DNA from: a virus
Direction: 5' to 3' (one strand)
DNA: 64,000 nucleotides
Virus record (IMG/VR): IMGVR_UViG_3300034073_003071
Coordinates: 1 to 64,000 of that record
This document shows, piece after piece, positions 15,979-24,051 of this stretch. The notes beneath the pieces are model-generated. The model saw only the letters and a list, made by a program, of their open reading frames with translations. It made no database searches and was not told the origin of the DNA. Position 1 is the stretch's first letter. The number at the start of each line of letters is the position of its first letter. The position numbers were made by a program, and so were the translations under genes.

Positions 15979-16686
15979 ATGACTTACGATACAGTTTTTA
16001 TTTCTGATGTACATTTGGGAACAAACAGATGCAATATCAAAAAGTTTTTACAGTTTTTAAAACAACTTAAAACAAAGAAGTTGGTGTTAGTCGGAGACAT
16101 TATTGACATTGCTTGTTTGGAGACGCATCATACGCATTGGAAGAAAGATCATACAGAAGCTCTTCATCAAATTTTAAACCTTGCCAAGAAAGGCACAGAA
16201 ATCGTTTATGTTTTAGGAAATCACGAAGGGCAGATTCGTCGTTACTGTGATTTTGAGCATAAGAATTTTAAAATGGTAAATGAATACACACATAAAGATT
16301 CGAAGGGTAATAAATTTCTTTGTGTGCATGGAGACAAGTATTCAGAGTATTCTTCTGGATCTTGGAAGCAACTGATATTCAATAAGGGATATGAATTCAT
16401 CACACCATTGAGTTTGTTTCTAGAAAGATTCTTTCGTTTCTCATTGGTGTATGCTCTGAAGAATACCATTCGTGGAAAGAGATACATCAATCAATATGAG
16501 ACTGATATTGCATCATATTGTGTGCAAAGATATAAGAAGTATAATGGTGTAATCTGTGGGCATATTCATCACGCAAACATTCGTTACTTTAATAAACTTC
16601 TTTATATGTGCTGTGGTGATTGGTGTGATACCTGCTCTGCGATTGTGGAGAAGAATGGAATCTATGCTCTTGAAAAATACAAATGA
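15979..16686 (+). CDS. Metallophosphoesterase, LpxH-like
   Basis: Calcineurin-like dinuclear metal phosphoesterase. The five motifs are in order: SDVH (residues 9-12), GDIID (39-43), GNHE (80-83), HGD (117-119) and GHIHH in the C-terminal third. The layout is closest to UDP-2,3-diacylglucosamine hydrolase (LpxH) type proteins, which act at membranes on lipid A precursors, but specificity cannot be claimed. 235 residues. The ATG at 15979 is preferred to a TTG two codons earlier because the family begins just before the SDVH strand. Confidence 0.8.
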   Translation: MTYDTVFISDVHLGTNRCNIKKFLQFLKQLKTKKLVLVGDIIDIACLETHHTHWKKDHTEALHQILNLAKKGTEIVYVLGNHEGQIRRYCDFEHKNFKMVNEYTHKDSKGNKFLCVHGDKYSEYSSGSWKQLIFNKGYEFITPLSLFLERFFRFSLVYALKNTIRGKRYINQYETDIASYCVQRYKKYNGVICGHIHHANIRYFNKLLYMCCGDWCDTCSAIVEKNGIYALEKYK

Positions 16687-16805
16687 TTAGTTCGGAGACA
16701 CCTTATAAACTCGCAGAAATTATAAGGGATACTTTTCCAAACCTTTACAGAAAACCAGAAGTACCTTATAATGAAGAAAAGAAATCAAAAGATGAAAAAG
16801 TATAA
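16683..16805 (+). CDS. Small hypothetical protein
   Basis: 40 residues, starting in an ATGA overlap with the phosphoesterase stop. The N-terminal half is helix-like (PYKLAEIIRDTFPNLYRK) and the C-terminus is highly charged. Its 3' end overlaps the start of the next gene. Existence is supported only by the overlap pattern. Confidence 0.4.
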   Translation: MISSETPYKLAEIIRDTFPNLYRKPEVPYNEEKKSKDEKV

Positions 16806-17097
16806 TGAAGAATATTTTTCAGTGATTGACAAAAGAACTGGAAGAAAGATTGTTGATTGTGGTGATGAGATGGACGCACTGACAATGGTTTCCTTTGATT
16901 CACAAAACCGAACGATTACAAGAAATAAGATTTTGATGAGTCCTGTGATTGATATAGAAATGCCAAAGGCACTTCCAACCAGTTTGATTGATACTACTGG
17001 TTATAAGGAGCATCAGGACAATTGGATTGTGGATAAAATTAATGAACTGCCACAAATTAAACTTCCAGAAGGTCAAGGAGAACCTGTGGTGGTATGA
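16792..17097 (+). CDS. Hypothetical protein
   Basis: 101 residues from the ATG at 16792 (an alternative in-frame ATG at 16771 would add seven basic residues). The N-terminus YFSVIDKRTGRKIVDCGDE looks like a small beta-rich domain, followed by a proline-containing tail. No family recognised. It shares an ATGA overlap with the next gene. Confidence 0.55.
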   Translation: MKKYNEEYFSVIDKRTGRKIVDCGDEMDALTMVSFDSQNRTITRNKILMSPVIDIEMPKALPTSLIDTTGYKEHQDNWIVDKINELPQIKLPEGQGEPVVV

Positions 17098-17291
17098 ACC
17101 ATCGTAAACATAAACAAGCAGAGAATCTCAAAAAGAAAAAGATGTATACACCTGAGGGTTACGTTGGAGACCCCCCAGATGCTAAATGTCCACACTGCGG
17201 GGAATCTAAAAAATCTTGTTCTTATGTAAATAATTTAAGTCGTGCTTGGGCGAGAGATGCTTGTGCTAAAAAAAATTCAAAATCTTCTTGA
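17094..17291 (+). CDS. Small protein with zinc-knuckle-like motif
   Basis: 65 residues, very lysine-rich. CPHCGESKKSC resembles half of a zinc ribbon, and a lone cysteine follows near the C-terminus (RDACAKK). It could bind nucleic acid, but this is inference. The start overlaps the previous stop codon. Confidence 0.5.
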   Translation: MNHRKHKQAENLKKKKMYTPEGYVGDPPDAKCPHCGESKKSCSYVNNLSRAWARDACAKKNSKSS

Positions 17292-17376
17292 AAGAGATAG
17301 TGACATAACATATTATGATGAGTTTCATTATATTTTTATAACATTGTATGAATTAATAAAAGTTATTATTCGTAGA

Positions 17377-17384
17377 AATAAATA
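17377..17384 (+). promoter_or_regulatory. Late promoter-like octamer before HNH gene
   Basis: AATAAATA, 20 nt upstream of the HNH endonuclease start codon in an AT-rich 113-bp gap that holds no ORF. Confidence 0.4.
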
Positions 17385-17404
17385 ATTATAAGTCGCAGAT
17401 ACTT

Positions 17405-17776
17405 ATGGTTCCTCTCCATTCGCCTCAAGACTATTTGTTTAATCTTTATGCGACAAATTCTGGAGAAGCAAAACGAATATGGAGAAAACATATTAAAGAA
17501 CAATGGAATTATCAATGTGCTTATTGTGGATCTGTAGAAAATTTAACCATTGATCACATAGTTCCACAATCAAAGGGTGGAAAGGACATTACTAAAAATG
17601 TAGTCTGTTGTTGTCATTCTTGTAATCAAGATAAATCACATACCCCTTGGGAACAGTGGTACTTATCACAAGAATTTTTTTCTGAAGAAAGATATGAAAA
17701 AATAAATGATTGGATGAAACCAGAACCTCCTACGAACTTGTTTACTTATAAGCAAAGAAAGACTATTTCCGGTTAG
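17405..17776 (+). CDS. HNH endonuclease
   Basis: Predicted metal-dependent DNA endonuclease of the HNH family. Core: CAYCG, then LTIDHIVPQSKGG (the H of the DH pair), NVVCCCHSCNQDKS with the second cysteine pair and the asparagine-containing segment. 123 residues with a tryptophan-rich C-terminus (HTPWEQWYL). It sits right before the giant collagen-like fibre gene, so it may be a free-standing homing endonuclease that promotes inheritance of this adhesin region (inference). No intron is visible nearby. Confidence 0.88.
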   Translation: MVPLHSPQDYLFNLYATNSGEAKRIWRKHIKEQWNYQCAYCGSVENLTIDHIVPQSKGGKDITKNVVCCCHSCNQDKSHTPWEQWYLSQEFFSEERYEKINDWMKPEPPTNLFTYKQRKTISG

Positions 17777-17783
17777 ATAAATA
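17776..17783 (+). promoter_or_regulatory. Late promoter for the fibre gene
   Basis: GATAAATA overlapping the HNH stop codon, 42 nt upstream of the fibre start. A small ATACTC/GAGTAT hairpin (17799-17804 / 17814-17819) lies in the leader. Confidence 0.5.
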
Positions 17784-17825
17784 ACTTTAATAAAGCACAT
17801 ACTCATAATCTAAGAGTATTCTAGA

Positions 17826-20800
17826 ATGCCTGATATTAGAGTAAATGTAAATCCATCAAATGTTACTAATGTAAGAGTTGGCCCGGAAAATGCTATTAAA
17901 GTAGTATCTAGTGCTACTGGACCTTCTGGTGCTCAAGGAATTCAAGGCACTCAAGGATTTACTGGATCTGGTGATCAGGGTGTTCAGGGAACACCTGGAG
18001 GTTTTGCTGGTAAGGGAGATCAAGGAGCTCAAGGTCTTCAGGGATATCAGGGGATTCAAGGACTTGGTGCCCAAGGACTTCGGGGTGATCAAGGTACTCA
18101 AGGTTTACAAGGTACTCAAGGTTTACAAGGAACTCAAGGATCACAAGGTACTCAAGGTGTTGGATCACAGGGTACTCAAGGTTTACAAGGAACTCAAGGA
18201 TCACAAGGTACTCAAGGTGTTGGATCGCAGGGTACTCAAGGACTTCAGGGTTATCAAGGTACTCAAGGTTTACAAGGAACTCAAGGATCACAAGGTACTC
18301 AAGGACTTCAGGGTTATCAAGGTCTTCAAGGACTCCAAGGTTCTCAAGGATCACAAGGCACTCAAGGACTTCAAGGTGATCAAGGTATTCAGGGAACTCA
18401 AGGACTTCAGGGTTATCAAGGTCTTCAAGGACTCCAAAGTTCTCAAGGTCTTCAAGGACTCCAAGGTTCTCAAGGTTTACAGGGTTCTCAAGGTCTTCAA
18501 GGTACTCAAGGACTTCAGGGTGATCAAGGTATTCAAGGAATTCAAGGTTCACAAGGAATTAAGGGTGATCCTGGAATTGCTGGTGAAACATATTGGGAAA
18601 AAAATTCAACAGGAATTAATACCTCTTCTAATGTTGGTATTGGAACTACAAATGCTCAATATACACTTTCTGTTACTAATAACACATCATCAACACAAGA
18701 TCTATCAAATGTTCTTGCGGATTTTAGTGGAAATGTAAATTCATTTACCCAAGTCAATATTCGTAATGCGTTTTCTGGATCAAATTCATCATCTGATTTA
18801 GTTTTTACTGCAGATAATGGTAATAATGAATTAAACTTTTTAAATCTTGGAATTAATAATACTGGATTTGGAACTGATACTTGGACTATTAATGGACCAA
18901 CTGATGGATACTTATATGCTTCTGATGGTAATCTATCTTTGGGTGTTGGAAAAACTACATCATATCTTTCATTATTTTCTGGTGGAACATTAGCAGAAAA
19001 TGAGAAAGTTAGATTTACTAATAATGGAGTTGGTATTGGTACTACATTAACTCCAGCATTCCTTAATGTTTCTGGTGATGTTATTTTTGAAGGTGTAACA
19101 ACTACAGAACTTCTTCGTGTAACACAACTTGGAACTGGTCCTGCTTTTCTTGTTGAACATGGATCACGTAATGATACAAATGCATTTACTATTTTAAACA
19201 GTGGTCAAGTTGGTATTGGTGTTCTGACTCCTGCTGAACAATATGTTCTAGAAGTTGATGGTGGAGATATAAGATTTGTAAAAGGAGGTGAAGGTGATGT
19301 TGTAATTACTCATGAAAATTTAGTATCTAATGTACGTGCGGAAGGAACTGTCCAACTTGGTCTAGGTGCCAATGGACAAAATGATGCTATAAGAATTGAC
19401 TTAAATCAAAACGTTGGTATAGGTTCTACACTTCCAAAATCAAAATTGGATGTTACTGGAAATGCAAGAATTTCTGGTATTTTAACAGTTGGGTCTTCAA
19501 GTATTACTCTTGATGGTAATACTAATATAATGAATGTTGGTGCTGGTGTTACACTTTATGGTAATACTGGGATTGTAAGTGCAACTAGTTTTTATGGTGA
19601 TGGATCAAAATTAACTGGGGTCGGGTCATCACTTACTGTTAGTACCAGAACTGGATATGCTGGAATTAATAGTACTGATGCTATAACAAATGTAAGTGCT
19701 ATTAGATTTGATAAAAATACTGGATTTGCAGTTACCGATCTTGGAAACGGTGAAGTTTTTGTTGAATTTGGAAGCACTTTTAAAACTTGGACTGTTGATG
19801 GGCAAACTTCACTTGAGGCAGTTGGTGAAGATACTGTTGAGTTTGTTGCTGGTCCTGGAATCGCAATTACAACTAGAGCTAGTGATCCTAAAAAAATAAC
19901 TTTTTCAACAACTTCTGGTATTGGTTCAACAGGATCTCAAGGCACTCAAGGACTTCAAGGATCTATTGGTTCTCAAGGATTCCAAGGACTTCAAGGATCT
20001 ATTGGTTCTCAAGGATTCCAAGGACTTCAAGGTGATCAAGGTATTCAAGGTATTCAAGGATTACAAGGTAGCCAAGGTCTTCAAGGTGATCAGGGATCTC
20101 AAGGATTACAGGGAACCCAAGGACTACAGGGTATTCAAGGTATTCAAGGTCTTCAAGGACTCCAAGGTGATCAAGGTATTCAGGGAACTCAAGGTCTTCA
20201 TGGTGATCAAGGTACTCAAGGACTCCAAGGTTCTCAAGGATCACAAGGATCACAAGGCACTCAAGGACTTCAGGGTATTCAAGGTTTACAAGGTTTACAA
20301 GGTTTACAAGGAACTCAAGGTCTTCAGGGATCTCAAGGATTTCAAGGTCTCCAAGGTCTCCAAGGAACTGGTTCTCAGGGAAATCAAGGTCTTCAGGGAG
20401 TTGGGTCTCAAGGAAATCAAGGTCTTCAAGGTCTTCAAGGATCTATTGGTTCTCAAGGATTCCAAGGTCTTCAAGGTGATCAGGGTATTCAAGGTTCACA
20501 AGGAACTCAAGGTCTTCAAGGATCTATTGGTTCTCAAGGATTTCAAGGTCTTCAAGGTCCTATTGGACCAAAGGGTACTGATGGTACTTCTGTTACTATT
20601 AAAGGATCTTTGGCATTAACTCCAGGTAATGAGCAAACACAATTAAATGATTCTGGAAACTCTTGGTATCCACCCCAAAGTGGAGATGGTGTTATTGATA
20701 GTAATACTGGAAATTTATGGGTTTATAATGGTTCTACATGGAATAATGTTGGAAGTGTAAGAGGTCCTCAAGGAACTCAAGGAACTCAAGGATCACAAGG

Positions 20801-23800
20801 ATCGCAAGGTAACCAAGGTCTTCAAGGTGATCGGGGAGTTCAGGGAACTCAAGGATTGCAAGGTCTTCAAGGTACTCAAGGACTTCAAGGTGATCAAGGT
20901 ACTCAAGGTACTCAAGGTACTCAAGGTATTGGATCCCAGGGTACTCAAGGGCTACAAGGTAATCAGGGAACTCAAGGTTTACAAGGTGATCAGGGTACTC
21001 AAGGATTACAGGGTACACAAGGTTTACAAGGTGATCAGGGTACTCAAGGATTACAGGGTACACAAGGTTTACAAGGTGATCAGGGTACTCAAGGACTTCA
21101 GGGTACTCAAGGTGTAGGTACTCAAGGTACTCAAGGTACTCAAGGATTACAAGGTCTTCAGGGAACACAAGGTACTCAAGGACTGCAGGGTGATCAAGGT
21201 ACTCAAGGATTACAGGGAATTCAAGGTACTCAAGGTCATCAAGGAACCCAAGGATTCCAAGGTACTCAAGGATTACAAGGTCTTCAAGGTCTTCAAGGTC
21301 TTCAAGGTCTTCAAGGTCTTCAAGGTAATCAAGGAATTCAAGGATTACAAGGTACTCAAGGTGTTGGAGCGCAGGGTAATCAAGGTTTACAAGGATTGCA
21401 GGGTACTCAAGGATTGCAGGGTAATCAAGGTACTCAAGGACTACAAGGTAATCAGGGCACTCAAGGATTGCAAGGATTGCAAGGTAATCAGGGTACTCAA
21501 GGATTACAAGGCACTCAAGGTTTACAGGGTGTTCAAGGATTAAGTAATCAAGGTGTTCAAGGTTCTCAGGGATTACAAGGTACTCAAGGTCTTCAAGGTA
21601 CTCAAGGTGTTGGATCGCAAGGTACTCAAGGATTGCAAGGTGATCAAGGTACTCAAGGTTTACAGGGATTTGAAGGTTCTCAAGGAACTCAAGGACTGCA
21701 AGGTAATCAGGGTACTCAAGGAGTTCAAGGACTCCAAGGTACTCAGGGTGTTGGATCACAGGGTTCTCAAGGACTTCAAGGACTTCAAGGTGATCAGGGT
21801 ACTCAAGGCACTCAAGGTACTCAAGGAGTTCAAGGTGATCAGGGTATTCAAGGATTAAGTAATCAAGGTGTTCAAGGTTCTCAAGGATTACAAGGTACTC
21901 AAGGATTGCAAGGTGACCAGGGAACTCAAGGTAATCAAGGTGTAGCTGGTCCAGTAGTAGGTTCTGCAAATCAGATTGTTTATAAGGATGCTTCTAATAA
22001 TCCTACTGGTTCAAATAATCTAACTTTTGATGGGAATAATCTCTTTGTTAATGGAAACATTACTATTGGTGGAACCACGGCATTTCTTGCAGTAAATGAA
22101 CTTAAAGTAAAAGATAAAGATATTATAATTGGTATTACTACAGATGCTTTTGGAAATGATGTTTCAACTGATACGTCAGCAAATCATGGTGGTATCGCAA
22201 TTGCTTCTACTGAAGGTTCTCCATTAGTTAATTTTCCAATATCCGGAATTAATAGTTTACCTACCACATATAAACAAATTATGTGGGTTAAAGGGGGAAC
22301 TTATGGTGCTGAAACAGCAGATGCTTGGCTATTTAATTATGGTGTTGGTATTGGTTCTACTCAAGTTCCTAGTGGAGTTGTATTGTCTGTTGGAGGACCA
22401 ATTAAATTTGATAGTACTATTCGTGATATTTACAATAATGTTGGTATTGCAGGATCTATACTTATTTCAACAGGAATTGGAGTAAGTTGGGCAACTCCTT
22501 ATGATGCTGGATTGCAAGGGTCACAAGGAACCCAAGGTCTTCAGGGATCACAAGGATCGCAAGGTAACCAAGGTACTCAAGGTGTTGGATCACAAGGTAC
22601 TCAAGGTACTCAAGGTCTTCAAGGTGATCAAGGAATACAAGGTCTTCAAGGTTCTCAAGGACTTCAGGGAGATCAAGGTACTCAAGGTGCTCAAGGTTCA
22701 ATTGGTTCTCAAGGAACTCAAGGATTCCAGGGAATACAAGGAAATCAAGGTCTCCAAGGTAATTTTGGTAATCAAGGAGTACAAGGAGCACAAGGATCTC
22801 AAGGAGTTCAAGGACTTCAGGGAGATCAAGGTACTCAAGGTGCTCAAGGTATTCAAGGTGGAATCGGTATAGGAACTACATCTTTATGGAAAGGTGTTAG
22901 ACAAAGTTTTACCGCTGCTAATTTAACTGCGACTAGTTCTTGGACCAAATTTGTAGGCTATGCTTCCACAGACATAGATACGGATTCTTTTGCAAATGGA
23001 AATTATGGATATACTATACCTGCTAATGTATCAAAAATAAAATTTACAGTAAGTGTCAGACCATCTTCTTCGGTAAGTAATCAATGGGCATTATATAAGG
23101 ATGGTAATGTAGTTAGTCCTAGTGCATTTTTTATTGAAGCAGAATCTGGAGCTGGATATAGTAATGGTAGTGCGACAGGAGTTAGTGCAACATTAGATGT
23201 TTCTGAAGGTGAAATATTTGATCTTAGATATTTTGTATCATCAACTACTCCAACATGGACTGGATTTTTTGAAATGCAAGTTCTTGAAGGAAAACTTCTG
23301 GGAACATATTATGGTGGAATAGGTCCACAAGGTACTCAAGGTCTCCAAGGTCTTCAAGGTGTTGGATCCCAGGGTACTCAAGGACTCCAAGGTGATCAAG
23401 GAATTCAAGGAGTTCAAGGATTCTTAAGTAACTTCCAAGGAACGCAAGGTATTCAAGGTTCTCAAGGTACTCAAGGACTTCAAGGTGATCAAGGTACTCA
23501 AGGAATGCAGGGTACTCAAGGAATGCAGGGTACTCAAGGAACCTTTATTCAAGGACTTCAAGGACTTCAAGGTGCTTCTATTCAAGGTGCTGCAGGATCT
23601 GGTGGTGGGGGTGGAGGATCAATTGCTATTCTTGACGACACCTCTACAAATGATACATTTTATGTTGGTATTGCATCAACCACGACTGGAAATCTTGCGA
23701 CTTTAAATGTATCCTCATCTAAACTTACATTTAATCCATCAACAGGAAATCTTGTTGCGGGTGGTACAGTTACTGCAAACTCTGATGAAAGACTCAAGAC

Positions 23801-24050
23801 AAATGTTAAGACGATTTCAAATGCTCTTGAAAAAGTATTATCATTACGTGGAGTAGAATATGATCGTATAGATAATGGAGATCATCAGATTGGTGTGATT
23901 GCTCAAGAAGTCGAACAGATTATTCCCGAAGTTGTATATCCAAAATCACCAAGTCCAGATTATGAAACAAAATCTGTTGCTTATGCAAACTTAGTTGGTC
24001 TTTTGATTGAAGCAGTCAAAGAATTGAATGAAAAGATAGAGAGGAAATAA
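17826..24050 (+). CDS. Giant collagen-like tail fibre with S74 autoprotease chaperone
   Basis: 2074-residue virion fibre. Five Gly-X-Y collagen-like blocks dominated by GxQ triplets (GLQ, GTQ, GDQ, GSQ) lie at about residues 33-255, 700-920, 980-1379, 1562-1683 and 1833-1929. Between them are globular modules: one with repeated VGIGTT segments (255-700), a short GTSVTIKGSL module, and a jelly-roll-like module after residue 1683. The C-terminus (1986-2074) is a Peptidase S74 intramolecular chaperone beginning SDERLK, where Ser1986 and Lys1991 form the expected dyad; self-cleavage would release it just before Ser1986. The N-terminus MPDIRVNVNP probably anchors to the virion. No lysyl hydroxylation is expected. 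Confidence 0.9.
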   Translation: MPDIRVNVNPSNVTNVRVGPENAIKVVSSATGPSGAQGIQGTQGFTGSGDQGVQGTPGGFAGKGDQGAQGLQGYQGIQGLGAQGLRGDQGTQGLQGTQGLQGTQGSQGTQGVGSQGTQGLQGTQGSQGTQGVGSQGTQGLQGYQGTQGLQGTQGSQGTQGLQGYQGLQGLQGSQGSQGTQGLQGDQGIQGTQGLQGYQGLQGLQSSQGLQGLQGSQGLQGSQGLQGTQGLQGDQGIQGIQGSQGIKGDPGIAGETYWEKNSTGINTSSNVGIGTTNAQYTLSVTNNTSSTQDLSNVLADFSGNVNSFTQVNIRNAFSGSNSSSDLVFTADNGNNELNFLNLGINNTGFGTDTWTINGPTDGYLYASDGNLSLGVGKTTSYLSLFSGGTLAENEKVRFTNNGVGIGTTLTPAFLNVSGDVIFEGVTTTELLRVTQLGTGPAFLVEHGSRNDTNAFTILNSGQVGIGVLTPAEQYVLEVDGGDIRFVKGGEGDVVITHENLVSNVRAEGTVQLGLGANGQNDAIRIDLNQNVGIGSTLPKSKLDVTGNARISGILTVGSSSITLDGNTNIMNVGAGVTLYGNTGIVSATSFYGDGSKLTGVGSSLTVSTRTGYAGINSTDAITNVSAIRFDKNTGFAVTDLGNGEVFVEFGSTFKTWTVDGQTSLEAVGEDTVEFVAGPGIAITTRASDPKKITFSTTSGIGSTGSQGTQGLQGSIGSQGFQGLQGSIGSQGFQGLQGDQGIQGIQGLQGSQGLQGDQGSQGLQGTQGLQGIQGIQGLQGLQGDQGIQGTQGLHGDQGTQGLQGSQGSQGSQGTQGLQGIQGLQGLQGLQGTQGLQGSQGFQGLQGLQGTGSQGNQGLQGVGSQGNQGLQGLQGSIGSQGFQGLQGDQGIQGSQGTQGLQGSIGSQGFQGLQGPIGPKGTDGTSVTIKGSLALTPGNEQTQLNDSGNSWYPPQSGDGVIDSNTGNLWVYNGSTWNNVGSVRGPQGTQGTQGSQGSQGNQGLQGDRGVQGTQGLQGLQGTQGLQGDQGTQGTQGTQGIGSQGTQGLQGNQGTQGLQGDQGTQGLQGTQGLQGDQGTQGLQGTQGLQGDQGTQGLQGTQGVGTQGTQGTQGLQGLQGTQGTQGLQGDQGTQGLQGIQGTQGHQGTQGFQGTQGLQGLQGLQGLQGLQGLQGNQGIQGLQGTQGVGAQGNQGLQGLQGTQGLQGNQGTQGLQGNQGTQGLQGLQGNQGTQGLQGTQGLQGVQGLSNQGVQGSQGLQGTQGLQGTQGVGSQGTQGLQGDQGTQGLQGFEGSQGTQGLQGNQGTQGVQGLQGTQGVGSQGSQGLQGLQGDQGTQGTQGTQGVQGDQGIQGLSNQGVQGSQGLQGTQGLQGDQGTQGNQGVAGPVVGSANQIVYKDASNNPTGSNNLTFDGNNLFVNGNITIGGTTAFLAVNELKVKDKDIIIGITTDAFGNDVSTDTSANHGGIAIASTEGSPLVNFPISGINSLPTTYKQIMWVKGGTYGAETADAWLFNYGVGIGSTQVPSGVVLSVGGPIKFDSTIRDIYNNVGIAGSILISTGIGVSWATPYDAGLQGSQGTQGLQGSQGSQGNQGTQGVGSQGTQGTQGLQGDQGIQGLQGSQGLQGDQGTQGAQGSIGSQGTQGFQGIQGNQGLQGNFGNQGVQGAQGSQGVQGLQGDQGTQGAQGIQGGIGIGTTSLWKGVRQSFTAANLTATSSWTKFVGYASTDIDTDSFANGNYGYTIPANVSKIKFTVSVRPSSSVSNQWALYKDGNVVSPSAFFIEAESGAGYSNGSATGVSATLDVSEGEIFDLRYFVSSTTPTWTGFFEMQVLEGKLLGTYYGGIGPQGTQGLQGLQGVGSQGTQGLQGDQGIQGVQGFLSNFQGTQGIQGSQGTQGLQGDQGTQGMQGTQGMQGTQGTFIQGLQGLQGASIQGAAGSGGGGGGSIAILDDTSTNDTFYVGIASTTTGNLATLNVSSSKLTFNPSTGNLVAGGTVTANSDERLKTNVKTISNALEKVLSLRGVEYDRIDNGDHQIGVIAQEVEQIIPEVVYPKSPSPDYETKSVAYANLVGLLIEAVKELNEKIERK
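17922..23610 (+). repeat. Tandem 9-bp-based collagen-coding repeats
   Basis: Five arrays of GGT-NNN-CAA-type triplets, with longer near-identical units such as ACTCAAGGTTTACAAGG repeated several times (for example at 18100-18250 and 20980-21100). They encode the GxQ blocks of the fibre. Their near identity makes slippage and recombination likely. Confidence 0.9.
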
Positions 24051-24051
24051 T

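Noticed and set aside
17856-21969. Long minus-strand ORFs of up to 411 codons, rich in Leu, Glu and Asp
   Set aside because: They mirror the collagen-like repeats on the plus strand; the repeat unit lacks stops in that frame by composition. No start signals or recognisable protein.
17911-22872. Plus-strand alternative frames encoding Lys/Val/Leu-rich repeats (KVLKDFKV type)
   Set aside because: Frame-shifted readings of the same collagen-coding DNA, not independent genes.
17922-23610. CRISPR-like array
   Set aside because: The repeats are short, in-frame coding triplets without uniform spacers and without cas genes.
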